A stretch of 64,000 nucleotides of DNA. Source: Tridacna crocea (taxonomy: Eukaryota; Mollusca; Bivalvia; Cardiida; Cardiidae). The position numbers and the translations under genes were made by a program. Under the pieces are notes generated by a model. It was given only the letters and a program-made list of their open reading frames with translations. It did not search any database and had not been told where the DNA came from. Each line of letters starts with the position of its first letter. Position 1 is the stretch's first letter. Where the stretch lies: assembly GCA_943736015.1 (NCBI GenBank), contig OX031059.1, forward strand, positions 48,371,159-48,435,158. Reading direction: 5' to 3'. This document shows positions 10,169 to 20,540 of this stretch, one piece after another.

Positions 10169-10316
10169 GACTGCATTTTATTGGTGCGTAAAAATTGGAG
10201 GTACCGATACCTTTCGTGGAGGAGTGTTTTCCATGGGTGGAAAAAAGACGGTACCTGTGGTTGGAGTCCGTTATTTCAAAAGTTCATCATTCATGACCTA
10301 TGATTTCTATGCTTAA
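10169..10316 (+). CDS. Putative terminal exon of an unrecognised gene
   Basis: A pyrimidine-rich acceptor (TCCTCTCCTTGCAG) ends at 10168. From there one frame is open for 48 residues to TAA at 10314-10316. It contains YWCVKIGGTDTFRGGVFSMG and ends SSSFMTYDFYA. Its one-base phase complements the two bases left by the putative exon at 7014-7113. If both belong to one gene, the intron holds the segmental duplication, a rolling-circle-like element and a TTAA-A MITE. No family is recognised and an upstream start is not visible. Confidence 0.35.
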
Positions 10317-10617
10317 TTGGAAGTTCAGCAATGGACGAAACACCAACAGAGAGGATATATTTCAACAAATGTTTTGAGATGTGCCATAGCTCGGACAAAA
10401 GTTTTCATTTCATATAGTGTAAAGAAGGCCAAATTTCAGTGAGGTGTGACCTAGATGTCAAAATATGAACTTTGTCATTTCATGGAATTTCAGCCTGAAA
10501 CTTTCCAAACTAGTTTGAATTAACATCAGAAGATCAAAAAGGAGCTGATTCCCATCAAGGTAAGTGTTTTTTTTTTATTTATTAGAATTTTACAAAAAAT
10601 GATCCGAAAATAGTGCC

Positions 10618-10795
10618 ATAAAATAGTGTGAGAAAAGGAGATAATGCTGATAACCAGCATTTTATCCTTTTTCCACAATGTTTTCTACTCATCCCAAAAA
10701 TAATATCCTTTGTTATGTTGCATTTATATTGTCGTCTGCCAATGCATTGATTTTTGACCGATCTAAAAATTTGTCGGTTGGTAAAGAGTTGATGT
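10618..10795 (+). mobile_element. TTAA-A MITE, left end missing
   Basis: The hairpin (GGAGATAATGCTGATAACCA with its partner) and right part (GTCGTCTGCCAATGCATTG, 'GGTTGGTAAAGAGTT') are recognisable. The left terminal 60 bases are absent and the right TTAA has become TTGA. Confidence 0.7.
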
Positions 10796-10867
10796 TGACA
10801 CAGGATGAAGGAAATGGTTGGTTGGGTAAGGGTATATGATAACTGTATTTTCAGTACAGAATACTCA

Positions 10868-10911
10868 ATTTTATTATTATTATTATTATTATAATGATTA
10901 TTATTATTTAG
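10868..10911. repeat. (TTA)n microsatellite
   Basis: An imperfect TTA/ATT run is followed by a run of G at about 10912-10921. Confidence 0.9.
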
Positions 10912-11029
10912 TGGGGGGGGGGTAAAGGGTTTAGAGGGGTAGACTTTTCAATTTGTTGTTGATTTCTTATCCCGTTTCGGTTGGCATCAGACCATCATCA
11001 GAACATCTGTCTTGATGTTGACAGGATTT

Positions 11030-11660
11030 TTATACGCCCGTCGCAGACGGGACGTATTATGGGATCAACCATGGCGGGCGGGTGGGCGTCCCGGCGGCGT
11101 CCAGTTCTTTGTCCGGAGCATATCTCCAAAACTGTTCTAGCTAGGGTTATGAAATTTCATGGGTGGATAGATCTCATCAAGAGGGAGTACAGTGCACAGG
11201 AATCATAACTCTTGCTTGCTTAATTTTTGAGTTATTGCCCTTTGTTGTTTTTCATACTTGAATTTTGTCCGGAGCATATCTCCAAAACTATACTAGCTAG
11301 GGTTATGAAATTTCATGGTTGGATAGATCTCATCAAGAGGGAGTACAGTGCGCAGGAATCATAACTCTTGCTTGCTTAATTTTTGAGTTATTGCCCTTTG
11401 TTGTTTTTCATACTTGAATTTTGTCCGGAGCATATCTCCAAATTATACTAGCTAGGGTTATGAAATTTCATTGGTGGATAGATCTCACAAAGGGGGAGTG
11501 CAGTGCATAGAAATCATAACTCTTGCTTGCTTAATTTTTGAATTATTGCCCTTTGTTGTTTTTCAAACTTGAAATTTGTCCGGAGCATATCTCCAAAAGT
11601 ACACTAGCTAGGGTTATGAAATTTCATGGGTAGATAGATCTCATCAAGGGAGATGAGAAG
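11030..11660 (+). mobile_element. Rolling-circle-like element 'TATACGCCCGTC', 3' truncated
   Basis: The start TTTTTATACGCCCGTCGCAG with inverted 'ACGGGACGTATTATGGG' and a GCGGGCGGGTGGGCG tract resembles the layout of the other rolling-circle-like elements. The interior is 3.5 tandem units of about 156 bp, each beginning 'GTCCGGAGCATATCTCC' (11111, 11267, 11423, 11578). No 3' hairpin end is seen; similarity stops near 11660. Confidence 0.6.
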
Positions 11661-11989
11661 TCTATTCTAGATACTGGTCAACAAGTTGAAAATTTCGGAC
11701 GTAAAGGGAAAAACTAGTCACGTGATATATTCAAGTGGAGGTTTCCGGCGAAATAGAAATCACATGATACAAATGAGATCTGAGCGGAGAACGAATCAAA
11801 TTCTTCTGTGTGTATCACGTGATAGATTACCGACGCTTTGACGTCGTCATTTTGAAGAAGGTTGCAGAGAAAGAGAGACTCTCAGAGAGAACAAGATAAA
11901 GTCTAAATATGAAGCAACAACAACTGAAATTTAAGTTTTTATGTAGTTCTTGTATGCAAGTATTTTATCTGGATTGATTCCTTTGAATT
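11661..11989. promoter_or_regulatory. Cluster of palindromic CACGTG-like and CRE-like motifs
   Basis: The stretch has 'GTCACGTGATAT' near 11717, 'AATCACATGATAC' near 11758, 'TATCACGTGATAG' near 11813 and 'TTGACGTCGTCATTTTG' near 11838. These look like E-box and CRE cores, but no gene start is visible beside them. They may belong to an unrecognised repeat. Function is unsupported. Confidence 0.25.
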
Positions 11990-12188
11990 TTAAACCCATT
12001 ACCACACAATCCCTACTTTTGATGCCCCTGAGAAAGAAGCCCTTAGAAAACATTGTGGGAAAAGAGAAAATGCTGGTAACCAGCATTTTCTCCTTTTTCA
12101 TCAATGTTTTCTACTCTTTACTTACTTTGTCGTCTGCTAATGCTTTGAATTTGGACTTGTCCAAAATCTTGTCGTTTGGTAATGAGAT
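11990..12188 (+). mobile_element. TTAA-A MITE with internal deletion
   Basis: TTAA, CCCATTACCACACAATCCC and the complete hairpin stem are present. About 30 bases between the right arm and GTCGTCTGCTAATGCTTTG are missing, and the right end reads GGTAATGAGATC with no TTAA. Confidence 0.8.
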
Positions 12189-12394
12189 CAGAGACAGAAC
12201 TTGTACACTTTGGGCTAGACTGGTGTCAGTCCCTTAAATAGAGTCTTTTCATTATAGAAAGTCATCAAGTAAAACGGCAAAACGAAAACTCTGTGTTCTC
12301 AATGTCCTGAATGTCTGATTTAAGAAGAAGGGCAAGTAACAACACACATTTCTGTGACTTTGCTGTAGTGGTGTACCTTGCTTATTAGAATGAC

Positions 12395-12623
12395 TTAACC
12401 CTTTACCAAACAATCCCTGGTTTTTACGACCCTGAGATAGAAGCCTTTTGAAAACATTGTGGGGAAAGGAAAAAATGCTGGTAACCAGCATTTTCTCCTT
12501 TTCGAACAATGTTTTCTACCCTGCTGGAAACAAATTGCAATTTTTGAGTTATGTTTATTTTGTAGTCTGCAGGTGCTTTCAATTTGGACCAGTCTAAAAT
12601 TCCATTGTCTGGTAAAGGGTTAA
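12395..12623 (+). mobile_element. TTAA-A MITE, complete
   Basis: TTAA at both ends. The right arm has CTTTTCGAACAATG where the left arm has CATTGTGGGGAAAGG. Confidence 0.85.
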
Positions 12624-12974
12624 ATGCAGGGCCTGAATGCCAGGCTAGCCCCAAAAGCGGGCTGACTGTAATGTTACGCTCTATAAAGTAGTAATGCAGA
12701 AAATAGCTTTTGTCAACGTTTGAGGAGAAATGAGACCTGCTTTAGCTCCAGATTTCTCTAGACAGCTGATCGTAGCTGAGTGAATTGCACGAGGTAGCGT
12801 TTTATTGAGTAAATATTTATTTTAGTTTGAAATTCAAAGTAACGGTTGTCACGTAGGAAAGTGGTTCGGTTCTGTACCCAGGATGCACAAATTAGATAGA
12901 TGAGTATTTATAGAACGCCATCTAGCGGGAGATAATGGTTTGGAAGTCTCAAATTTCGTTGCTTTGAAGATTTA

Positions 12975-13350
12975 AGGTAAGACCTGTGTAATAGAAAACA
13001 GCTATTTCCACTGAAATATCATCCTGCAAAATTAGCTATAATTAAAAATGAGTAGTATTTAACTACTTCCACCATTTCATTTTTTCCATTTTTTTCCTTC
13101 TTTGAATTATCATTTATAAACCTAAAACCACTATTGTCTCAATTCAAAAATAGATAATAATTACCTCCCTTTTCAGAAAACTAACAAAAGTATCAAAAAT
13201 TAATTTCAAGATAGACATAAACGGAATTTCTGATCCATTAGAAGTATGCAAAAATATTATTTCTGCATAAATTGTTATTTATTCTCATTTATCGACCAAT
13301 TATAATTTTTGCTCCATGTTCACCGGAAGTGCATTACACAGGTCTTACCT
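12975..13350. mobile_element. TIR element with TA flanks
   Basis: AGGTAAGACCTGTGTAAT (12975-12992) and its exact reverse complement (13333-13350) bound a 376-bp AT-rich segment. TA lies on both sides. TA duplication is typical of Tc1/mariner-type MITEs; no transposase is encoded. TTA/TAA duplication (Harbinger-like) is an alternative. Confidence 0.65.
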
Positions 13351-13712
13351 TAATAGCCTAAAATGCAAGGAAGACAACTATGAATCTAGTAGATTTAATG
13401 TTTTGGCCTCACATAGCCTCCCTTACATTTAATAATCGACATCATACTAGTTAGCGTGGGCAGACCCCTTATGATCTATTAATTAGTGTTCACATGACAG
13501 TTCACATTGACCTTCAACTTCAATGTAGACGCCCTTCGTCCTCTTTGAATAACATCTATACAAATTTAGAGAAACAAAAGAGGGACAAAAGGCTCAAAAT
13601 GATATTTTTCTCTGTTTGTTTCAATGTTTTCATTGTTGCCTTAACATCAATGTTATCCGTGTATTTGTTCTTCTTTCTTTTATTACCCGAAGTCATTCAA
13701 TCTAAATAGGCG

Positions 13713-13900
13713 TTAACCCTTACCGAAAAATTCCGCATTTCTTTACAACCATGAGAAAGAAGGCTTTTGAAAACATCGTTTGAAAAGGAAAAAAACAAAC
13801 AAACAAACAAACAAACTTGGTCACTAGGATTTTTTTCCTTTTCCAAAATGTTTGCTTCCCTCTCAAAGATCTTTGGTTAATTTGTACCGCTTTCATATCC
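13713..13900 (+). mobile_element. Diverged TTAA-A MITE with (AAAC)n expansion
   Basis: TTAACCCTTACCGAAAAATT on the left and 'ACCATGAGAAAGAAGGC' are recognisable. The hairpin loop holds a pure (CAAA)n run at about 13792-13816. The right end is lost. Confidence 0.6.
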
Positions 13901-14145
13901 GTCATCATCAGATACATGTATGCTCCCTACCTTGAAACCAGTAAGAGTAATGTTCTTTGGTACAGGGCTAAGGGACATAATGATAAATGTAATGTTAGTT
14001 GTACAATACAGTGAGTCTTTAAAAAATATCTGTTGATCAAATATATATGTGAGCCAAGCTCAGTGATGACGGGGATTGATGCATGTCCGCCAGAGCTCCA
14101 GATAAAAAGGGAGTAATGGCATTCTAAATTCGTCATTTCTCTTCC

Positions 14146-14220
14146 AAACCCTATGTTGTGGGTACTCATTAGAATCGTCTCGATAAGACGATTCTAATGA
14201 GTACCAACAACATAGGATTT
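14146..14220. repeat. Inverted repeat, about 34-bp arms
   Basis: The arms contain 'TACTCATTAGAATCGTCT' and 'AGACGATTCTAATGAGTA' around a short CGATA loop. Outer parts (AAACCCTATGTTGTGGG versus CAACAACATAGGATTT) match with small gaps. No terminal duplication is evident. Confidence 0.75.
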
Positions 14221-14279
14221 AGTGGAAAATTGTTAATATTTCCAGTTATGAAATCAAAATCACCCCCGCTATCTGCAGC

Positions 14280-14602
14280 TCAGTCCGTGATACATGATAC
14301 CAAGCAGGTCATCTGACCTGGGTTGATACTTTTCGCAGATGCATTAACCCTTTACCCCATAAGGCATTTCGATGGTATCTCTAATTGACCCTAAATAACA
14401 CCAAGGATAAAGTCGCTTCTTATATGTATATGACACCTTTTGATGGTGAAGAAAACATTGTGGCAAAAGGTGAAATTGCTCGTCACGAGCAATTTCACCT
14501 TTTGCCACAATGCTTTCCAAAGGCTCCTACAAGCAATGCGTAGAAATGAGTATCTATGGAGTAAAGGGTTAAGCCCCCTTTTCACAGAGCACGGCTCAAT
14601 TA
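14280..14602 (+). mobile_element. Family-D repeat interrupted by TTAA-B at its TTAA
   Basis: The left part ends 'TTGATACTTTTCGCAGATGCA' and the right part begins 'AGCCCCCTTTTCACAGAGCA'. They are joined in related copies as GATGCATCAAGCCCCC (about 17992-18009). The TTAA-B element sits at the TTAA. Confidence 0.7.
14344..14572 (-). mobile_element. TTAA-B foldback MITE, copy 1
   Basis: TTAA-flanked, with inner ends CCCTTTACC and GGAGTAAAGGG. The near-perfect hairpin is centred on AATTGCTCGTCACGAGCAATT, with arms AACATTGTGGCAAAAGGTG. It shares the ends and the ACATTGTGG arm base with TTAA-A but has a different hairpin tip and a different body ('TAGGGTCAATTAGAG' side). Confidence 0.85.
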
Positions 14603-14639
14603 TCGTTGAAAACTTTTTGTGCCGATAAAAGCTGATCAG

Positions 14640-15871
14640 TGCGCAAACAATGCACTACTTCTGATAACATGGTCAAAGAAAATCATAACTAGATGTAATA
14701 ATAGTAGTAGTAATTGTTGTTGCTTATGTTGTTGTTGTATAGTAGACAAAAATAATTTGTTTTCGCTTACTCAGCACATTTATTTGTGAAGTACAATACA
14801 GAGGTTGATGCGACTGGGGAAAAAGAGTTGGCCTAACCAGAAGCCACAAAGTTATCATAGAATGTAGGGTAAAATATGAAAGTGAAGGTGTCAATACATG
14901 GAAATGTCATTACGCCAAAAAAGAAAGGATATTAAAAAAAAAAAAACCTTTCAGACGGAAATTAATTCCGGTTTAGGAGCGCGTGGAATACATGATAACA
15001 AACCACGAGATCTAAGTCTAAACAAATTATAGAAACTGGGTCAATATGCAAGACGAATGTAAGTGGTCAAACTTCAAGTGACACATAATGTTTATATTTA
15101 CTTTTTTCATGAATTGAAGACATACTAATGGGGAATAGTAATCGTATTTACAGTTTTATATATAATGAATACTGCACTTAGACAGTTTGTAAAATCCGGA
15201 TATGACTTCAAATCACGCGGTCATAAAACTAACCCAATCAGGTTTGAGCAACGTTTCGTAGGATTTGTGTGTATTCTGGAACGAAATTACTTGGGGGATT
15301 TACCCTTTATGCTCTTATCGTCTGAATAAATGCAGTGAGCATGTGATTATGGGAAATACCCAGAAATCGTAGACTAACAGATCTGCTATTTACGTGAATC
15401 TCACATTTGTGTTAACTTGAAATACAAAAACTCGACGGTCAAACTTTATCACTGGACGATTTGATTTTCACACATTCCTGACTATATCAGCTCGGAATTG
15501 ATTGAATTTGCGTTTATTTGTCGTCGCCACCGATTGCCCATATGGGCGACGCCCCCCTGAAGGCTGTTAGTATTGAACATTACGGGGGATAGTGCATATG
15601 CAGGACGAAACCCATCTTAAGTTACGCCTGCTTCTTTGACGTACTCGGTGTATAACACCGTCACACGGGACCTCGGTTTAACCTCACACCTCTGAAATTC
15701 CATTGGTCTATCACGGGATAAAGATAAAAGAATTTTTCATTATCGGACACCGTTACCATAAATAGCACATTGGTGAATCCCTCTCTATTCTATTATATTT
15801 CACGGCTTGTGAATAAAATGTGGCTAAGATGATGGGAGGCTGAAATAGCGGCCAAAAAGACAATGCATGAG
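14640..15871. other. Non-repetitive-looking stretch, nothing recognised
   Basis: No open frame of note, no RNA gene and no repeat shared with the rest of the window was found. A GGGCGACGCCCCCC patch near 15544 is the only GC-rich spot. Confidence 0.4.
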
Positions 15872-16100
15872 TTAACCCTTTACTCCATAGATACTCGTTT
15901 TAACACATTGCTTGTAGGAGCCTTTGGAAAACATTGTGGCAAAAGGTGAAATTGCTTGTGACGAGCAATTTCACCTTTTGCCACAATGTTTTCTATGCTA
16001 TCAAAAGGTGTCATATACACATAAAAAACAGCTTCATCCTTGCTGTTATTTAGGGTCAATTAGAGATACCATAGAAATACCTTATGAGGTAAAGGGTTAA
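15872..16100 (+). mobile_element. TTAA-B foldback MITE, copy 2
   Basis: TTAA at both ends. The hairpin tip has one mismatch (GCTTGTGACGAGC). It interrupts another repeat: the sequence right of it (TTAAATGCATTTCAATTTC onward) matches about 24527-24600, which has the unoccupied TTAA. Confidence 0.85.
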
Positions 16101-16283
16101 ATGCATTTCAATTTCAATCATACTATTCAAAGAAAATATGAAAATATTGTGAAGATGACAATTTGTGTTTGTGAAGTTGGTCCTAGTGTTTGTCGGTGGC
16201 AGAAAAACGATTTGTGAAAAACAGGCAAACAGTAAACAAGAGATAGAGAGACCTGGCAACTTTTAACATAGTTATGAAATTGA

Positions 16284-16370
16284 TTTTTCATCAATGTTTT
16301 CTACTCTTCACAAAACAAATTTCAAATTTACAGTCACTCTTACTTTGTCGTCTGCTAATGCTTTCACAAT
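16284..16370 (+). mobile_element. TTAA-A MITE, right-half fragment
   Basis: 'TTTTTCATCAATGTTTTCTA' and 'TTGTCGTCTGCTAATGCTTT' match the right half of the family, closest to the copy at 11990. It ends abruptly near 16370. Confidence 0.7.
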
Positions 16371-16574
16371 ATTAACAGATTGTCATCTTCAAATTTATTT
16401 CCGCACTTTTAAATGGTCTGATTCAAATTTCAATTTGATTACTTTTGGTAGCTATTGTTACTCTATCATCTCCTTTTGGTCTGATGCACTTTTTTTCGAT
16501 TTAACGGTATCCCCTGTTGTATACTGGTACCTAATTGGTGGAAAGCTTTTACAAAATCTACATTTCTTTAGGTC

Positions 16575-17035
16575 CCCGTGACCTAGTACAAAGCTAGTTA
16601 AACGTTACCGAGTGCCATTTGATCTGCCACTAGTACGAAACTAGCTACAAAGCTAGTATAGCAAAGGTTAGCGAATGCATATCTGCCGCTGGTGGGCAGC
16701 CAGCTTAAGAGCTAGTAAACTAAAGGTTTACAATTTTTTATTAGCCTCCGGTGAGCAGCCAGCTACAGAGTTAGTAAAGAACATATGTGAATGAAACCGC
16801 ATGCATATCTGCCTGTGATGAGCAGCCAGCTACAGAGTTTGTAAACTGTAAAGTAAAGATCAACAAATGTTTATTTGCCTCTAGTACGCAGCCAGCTACA
16901 GAGCTAGTTACATGTAAGTAAAGGTTAACAAATGCCTATTTGCCTCTTATGAGCAGTCAGCTACAGAGCTAGATAAGTAAAGGTTACCAAATGCTTATTT
17001 GCCTCCAGTAAGCAGCCAGCCATAGATTTTCAAGA
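16575..17035 (+). repeat. Degenerate minisatellite, about seven units of 60-75 bp
   Basis: Repeated core 'GCAGCCAGCTACAGAGCTAG' (or close variants) followed by 'TAAAGGTTANCAAATGC' and 'TATTTGCCTC'. Units become more alike toward the right. No open frame spans the array. Confidence 0.85.
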
Positions 17036-17325
17036 GCAGAACACTCTATATTACATGTACTTTAATGTGTGTGGCAAGAAACGCAGTACCTTTGATTTTT
17101 CATCATCCACATGTTTGTTGGTCACTTAAAACCAAACCCAAATGCATTCGTAGTTATGTAAGTTCATGACCTTGTCAGTGTCAGTCAATGATAGTATTTC
17201 CTGTCCTGTTGATGATCATTGTAACTGCACGTAACCCTTCCAGATCAGTGAAACTGTTGACGATTACACAGAAACTGTAAAGTCTTTGTTTTGTTTTGCA
17301 CATGAAGTGAAAATGCTGGTGAAAC

Positions 17326-17398
17326 AGATGAGAATGTAGACCAAGATCAGACTTCACATTTGTGCAGGCTGATCTTGCCTACATTCTCCGCAATATGC
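17326..17398. repeat. Family-C foldback (AGATCAGACT) fragment
   Basis: 'GTAGACCAAGATCAGACTTC' and the inverted 'GCAGGCTGATCTTGCCTAC' form an imperfect stem. The same stem recurs near 21600, 24370, 48550, 52140 and 62580. Confidence 0.65.
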
Positions 17399-17534
17399 AT
17401 GAAGATCCGCGAACGGCAGGGTGAGGATAAAGTGAAGTGACCGTTTAGATCAAGCTGCGTGTTGTATGATCTTGAATCTTTACTCTCTGCTAGTACATGA
17501 AAAATTCCCATGATAAAATGCGTAAAAAATAATT

Positions 17535-17815
17535 GAGCCATGCCATGACAAAAAGGGGCTTAACTCTTTACCATACGAGAAAATTTTAGACTGGTCTAAA
17601 ATGAAAGCATTTGCAGACGACAAAATAAAGGTGACTAAGAAATAGAAATTTGTTCTGGGAAGGGTAGAAAACACTGTGGGAAAAGGAGAAAATGCTGGTT
17701 ACCAGCATTTTCTCCTTTTCCCATAGTGTTTTCAAAAGGATTCTTTCTCAGGGGCGTCAAAAGTAGGGATTGTGTGGTAATGGGTTAATGCATCTCCGCC
17801 CTGCATAATGCCAAG
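17535..17815 (-). mobile_element. Family-D repeat interrupted by TTAA-A at its TTAA
   Basis: 'GACAAAAAGGGGC' on the left and 'TTAATGCATCTCCGCC' on the right join to the reverse complement of the family-D segment GGAGATGCATTAAGCCCC. An unoccupied related site lies near 58247 (AAAAGGGGTTAATACATATG). Confidence 0.7.
17560..17788 (-). mobile_element. TTAA-A MITE, complete
   Basis: TTAA at both ends. Hairpin stem nearly perfect (CACTGTGGGAAAAGGAG with CTCCTTTTCCCATAGTG). It sits in the family-D repeat described separately. Confidence 0.9.
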
Positions 17816-17892
17816 CATGTCATCACACACTCTCATGGTTCCATAAAGTCCATTTTGTTCAATAACCGATTCAATCATGGGGTAGACTGGTC

Positions 17893-18035
17893 GTCTTTTG
17901 ACGCACAGAAAACTGACCAGTTGCGACAAGTTTCGGCCCAGGTCAGCCTGCGCAGTCCGCGCAGGCTGACCTGGGTCGATACTTTTCGGAGATGCATCAA
18001 GCCCCCTTTCCTCAGAGCATGTCGCAATTTTTTTA
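17893..18035 (+). mobile_element. Family-D foldback (CAGGTCAGCCTGCGCAG)
   Basis: A perfect palindromic core CAGGTCAGCCTGCGCAGTCC / GCGCAGGCTGACCTG is followed by 'GATACTTTTCGGAGATGCAT' and 'CAAGCCCCCTTTCCTCAGAGC'. Several related copies lie in the window (19310, 23740, 24255, 48165, 48720, 58230). Confidence 0.75.
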
Positions 18036-18226
18036 GTTATTCTAATTGACAGAATATATAATTTGAGCTATGTTCTGACAAAATGGGGTTCATTGCAAAT
18101 TCATGATGCAGCGGATTAAGTGAGTCCTTATGAAATAATGGAGTCATAAAATCTAGTTTGTTTGATAAAAGAGTCATGAGGCAGAATAGTCCTTTGGCAT
18201 GTAGAAAATTTACCGAGAGCAAAAAC

Positions 18227-18420
18227 TTTTGACACAGGCCCGCCTACTTAAACTCCTGTCACACCAGGGCGGCGTTCCCACGGCGTCCAAAAGAATGCAG
18301 TAGGCAGACGTGCGCGCAGACAGTTTTGACACAGGCCCGCCTATTTAAACTCCTGTCACACAAGGGCGGTGTTCCCATGGCGTCCAAAAGAATGCAGTAT
18401 GCCGACGTGCGCGCATTACG
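18227..18420 (+). repeat. 97-bp tandem duplication
   Basis: 'TTTTGACACAGGCCCGCCTA' begins at 18227 and again at 18324. Both copies continue through 'GGCGTCCAAAAGAATGCAGTA' to 'GACGTGCGCGCA'. Confidence 0.9.
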
Positions 18421-19300
18421 ATCGCAAGCACCGCCACAGCAACGTAGTGTCATCGTGAATAGACGCTTTGGGATCGTCTAGGACGTCGAAGGACGGCGCG
18501 CATTTTGAACGTGCTAAAAACAAATGCCATCTCTCGGTGCGCACAAAGGTTGCAGTACAAACGCTATGGTTGTCGGTAGCGTTTGCATGGATACGGTACT
18601 GCATGGTCCGAGACGTGACTGCGTCTTTACTGTGCGTATATGGAGCGTCAGCGGCGCTTATACGGTGCGTCAACGGCGCTGACACGGAATACTATTTATT
18701 TCACTGCGCTCTTAAAACGATTCATTTGAGCTGCATCGGCGACCGTTGCACTTGTAAGGCGCTACAGCGTCCATCAGTCATTGACTGACAAAAACGCACA
18801 TATACATGTAGTAGACGAACCATGCAAATAAACAATCAATTCACGATGGTTGATGTACGCTACCAAGCCGGGCTGGTCATGGTCGAGGAAGTGACAATGG
18901 TTGACTTGCTTCTGTTTGAGAGGGTTGGGTTAATTGTCCTTTTTTTGCCCCCTTTCTTTGAGCGAGCATAGTTTTATTCTCCATTGACTTTTCGAGACCA
19001 TAGCAAAAAACAATTGATGAATAAATGTGTATTTCAGAGGAAGTTCAAACGATTGTTAAGTAAACGCCGTCATCGAAGTGTAAGCGCCCTGAGAACTCTG
19101 TGAACGCCCAGTGCACGCATTATGAGCAACGTGAAAGCGCAGAGCCTGCAGCCGAAGCGCCATGAGAGCGCAGAAAATCACCGAGAAGAACTCGGTAGGG
19201 ACGCGATAACGCCCCATAAGAGCTCCGTAGCAACGCCTTTGTCTGCTTGTGTCATAGCGACGCTCATAAATTGCCTGAAACGCGAGAAAAGGAGCATTCG
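18421..19300. other. CG-rich island of degenerate GCGTC/GCGCC motifs
   Basis: This stretch is visibly richer in CpG than its surroundings. Short motifs recur, such as GCGTCAGCGGCGC / GCGTCAACGGCGC near 18646-18676 and 'AACGCC', 'AAGCGC', 'GAGCGC' at roughly 20-bp steps over 19050-19230. Overlapping short ORFs on both strands have no recognisable domain. It may be a diverged repeat or a CpG-rich regulatory region. Confidence 0.35.
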
Positions 19301-19309
19301 GGCATTTGC

Positions 19310-19510
19310 GTAAAGTGTCGTCTCGGATCAGCCTGCGCAGTCCGCGCATGCCAATCCGAGACGGCACTTTACGTCAACATTAGTTTTTTTAGTACAGTAG
19401 ACTTTCGTGAAACAGAAAATCACACGGTGTCGCTGACTGCGCAGGCTGAACCGGACCGATACTTTCCGCATATGTCCGAATGTCCCTTTTTGCTTGTTGC
19501 AGGCCAATTA
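19310..19510 (+). mobile_element. Family-D foldback copy
   Basis: 'AAAGTGTCGTCTCGGATCAG' and inverted 'CCGAGACGGCACTTTACG' bracket a GCCTGCGCAGTCCGCGC core. A second, diverged part (CTGACTGCGCAGGCTGAACC) follows to about 19475. Confidence 0.65.
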
Positions 19511-20060
19511 TTAGCGAACAGCTTTAAAGAAAGAGACAAAAAAGGTATTTTTAAAAACATGGAGAACGACAGGGAAAAGTACGGTTTGTTAAACAGCTGT
19601 AATAATATTTTGATACACTGATTAGTGATTACTGTCTCGTTTTACAGCAAAAAATTGTTTTTATTGCAATATTTTTTTAACACAAAAGCAAACATTACAT
19701 CCTTGGAAAAGACTGCTAGGAAGATTGCTAAGATAGATAGTAGATGGCTAACGAGGCTAGCGAAGGGGTACAACTTTTTAGACGCAATTCACCTTTGACT
19801 CAGCATCATCTGTTCAAGTTTTCTCGTTCACGTGCACAAATAAAACACATGACTCTGGGTTTCGGAAATTGGTCGTACGATACTTTTTCCATCCTAGATC
19901 ATAAATTGCTATTTTCCGTTAAAAACGTGAATTTTCAAAATAAGTATTTTTTCCTTTTCTTTTCCCACCATTTTTTGTAAGGAATAACGGAAAAATTCTC
20001 CAATAGAATAGAGATTTTTACACCCCCCTTACAGAAAAAAAGGTTCATTTGTTTGTTTGA

Positions 20061-20291
20061 TTAACCAGTTAGCCGACACAGTCCCTACTTTTGAAGACCC
20101 TGAGAAAGAAGCCTTTAAAAACATTGTGGGAAAAGGAGTAAATTCTGATAACCAGCACTTTCTCCTTTTCCCACAATTTTTTTTTACCCTTCACAAAACA
20201 GATTTAATATTTTCAGTCACTTTTCTTTTGTCTTCTGCAGATGTTTTCGATTTGGACAAAGTTAAAACTTTGTCCTTTGGTAATGAATTAA
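20061..20291 (+). mobile_element. TTAA-A MITE, complete
   Basis: TTAA at both ends. The right arm continues into TTTTTTTTACCCTTCAC, as in the copy at 22466, with which it forms a recognisable subgroup. Confidence 0.85.
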
Positions 20292-20540
20292 GCTAGCATA
20301 ATCATACACTGTTTACTAACTCTAACTCATTTTGAAGGTGTTTAAACTTGTACTTCATATATTTTTATTTGTTTGTTTATTCCTAGTGCTGTATATGTAC
20401 CATGCTGTTATGTTCACGTGTAATGGGCCTTAGGCCTACTCGTAAGTCACCAACAGAATTTTGTATTGAATTGTTTTTGTTTGTATTGGACTTTGATGCC
20501 ATTTTAATCCTTATACCGCTAAATGAGTTAAATGATATAT

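Noticed and set aside
18416-18788. Overlapping 89- and 106-residue ORFs on opposite strands
   Set aside because: Both lie in the CG-rich repeat-like stretch, overlap each other and show no domain or splice context.
19247-19621. 124-residue plus-strand ORF
   Set aside because: It crosses a family-D foldback and has no recognisable domain.
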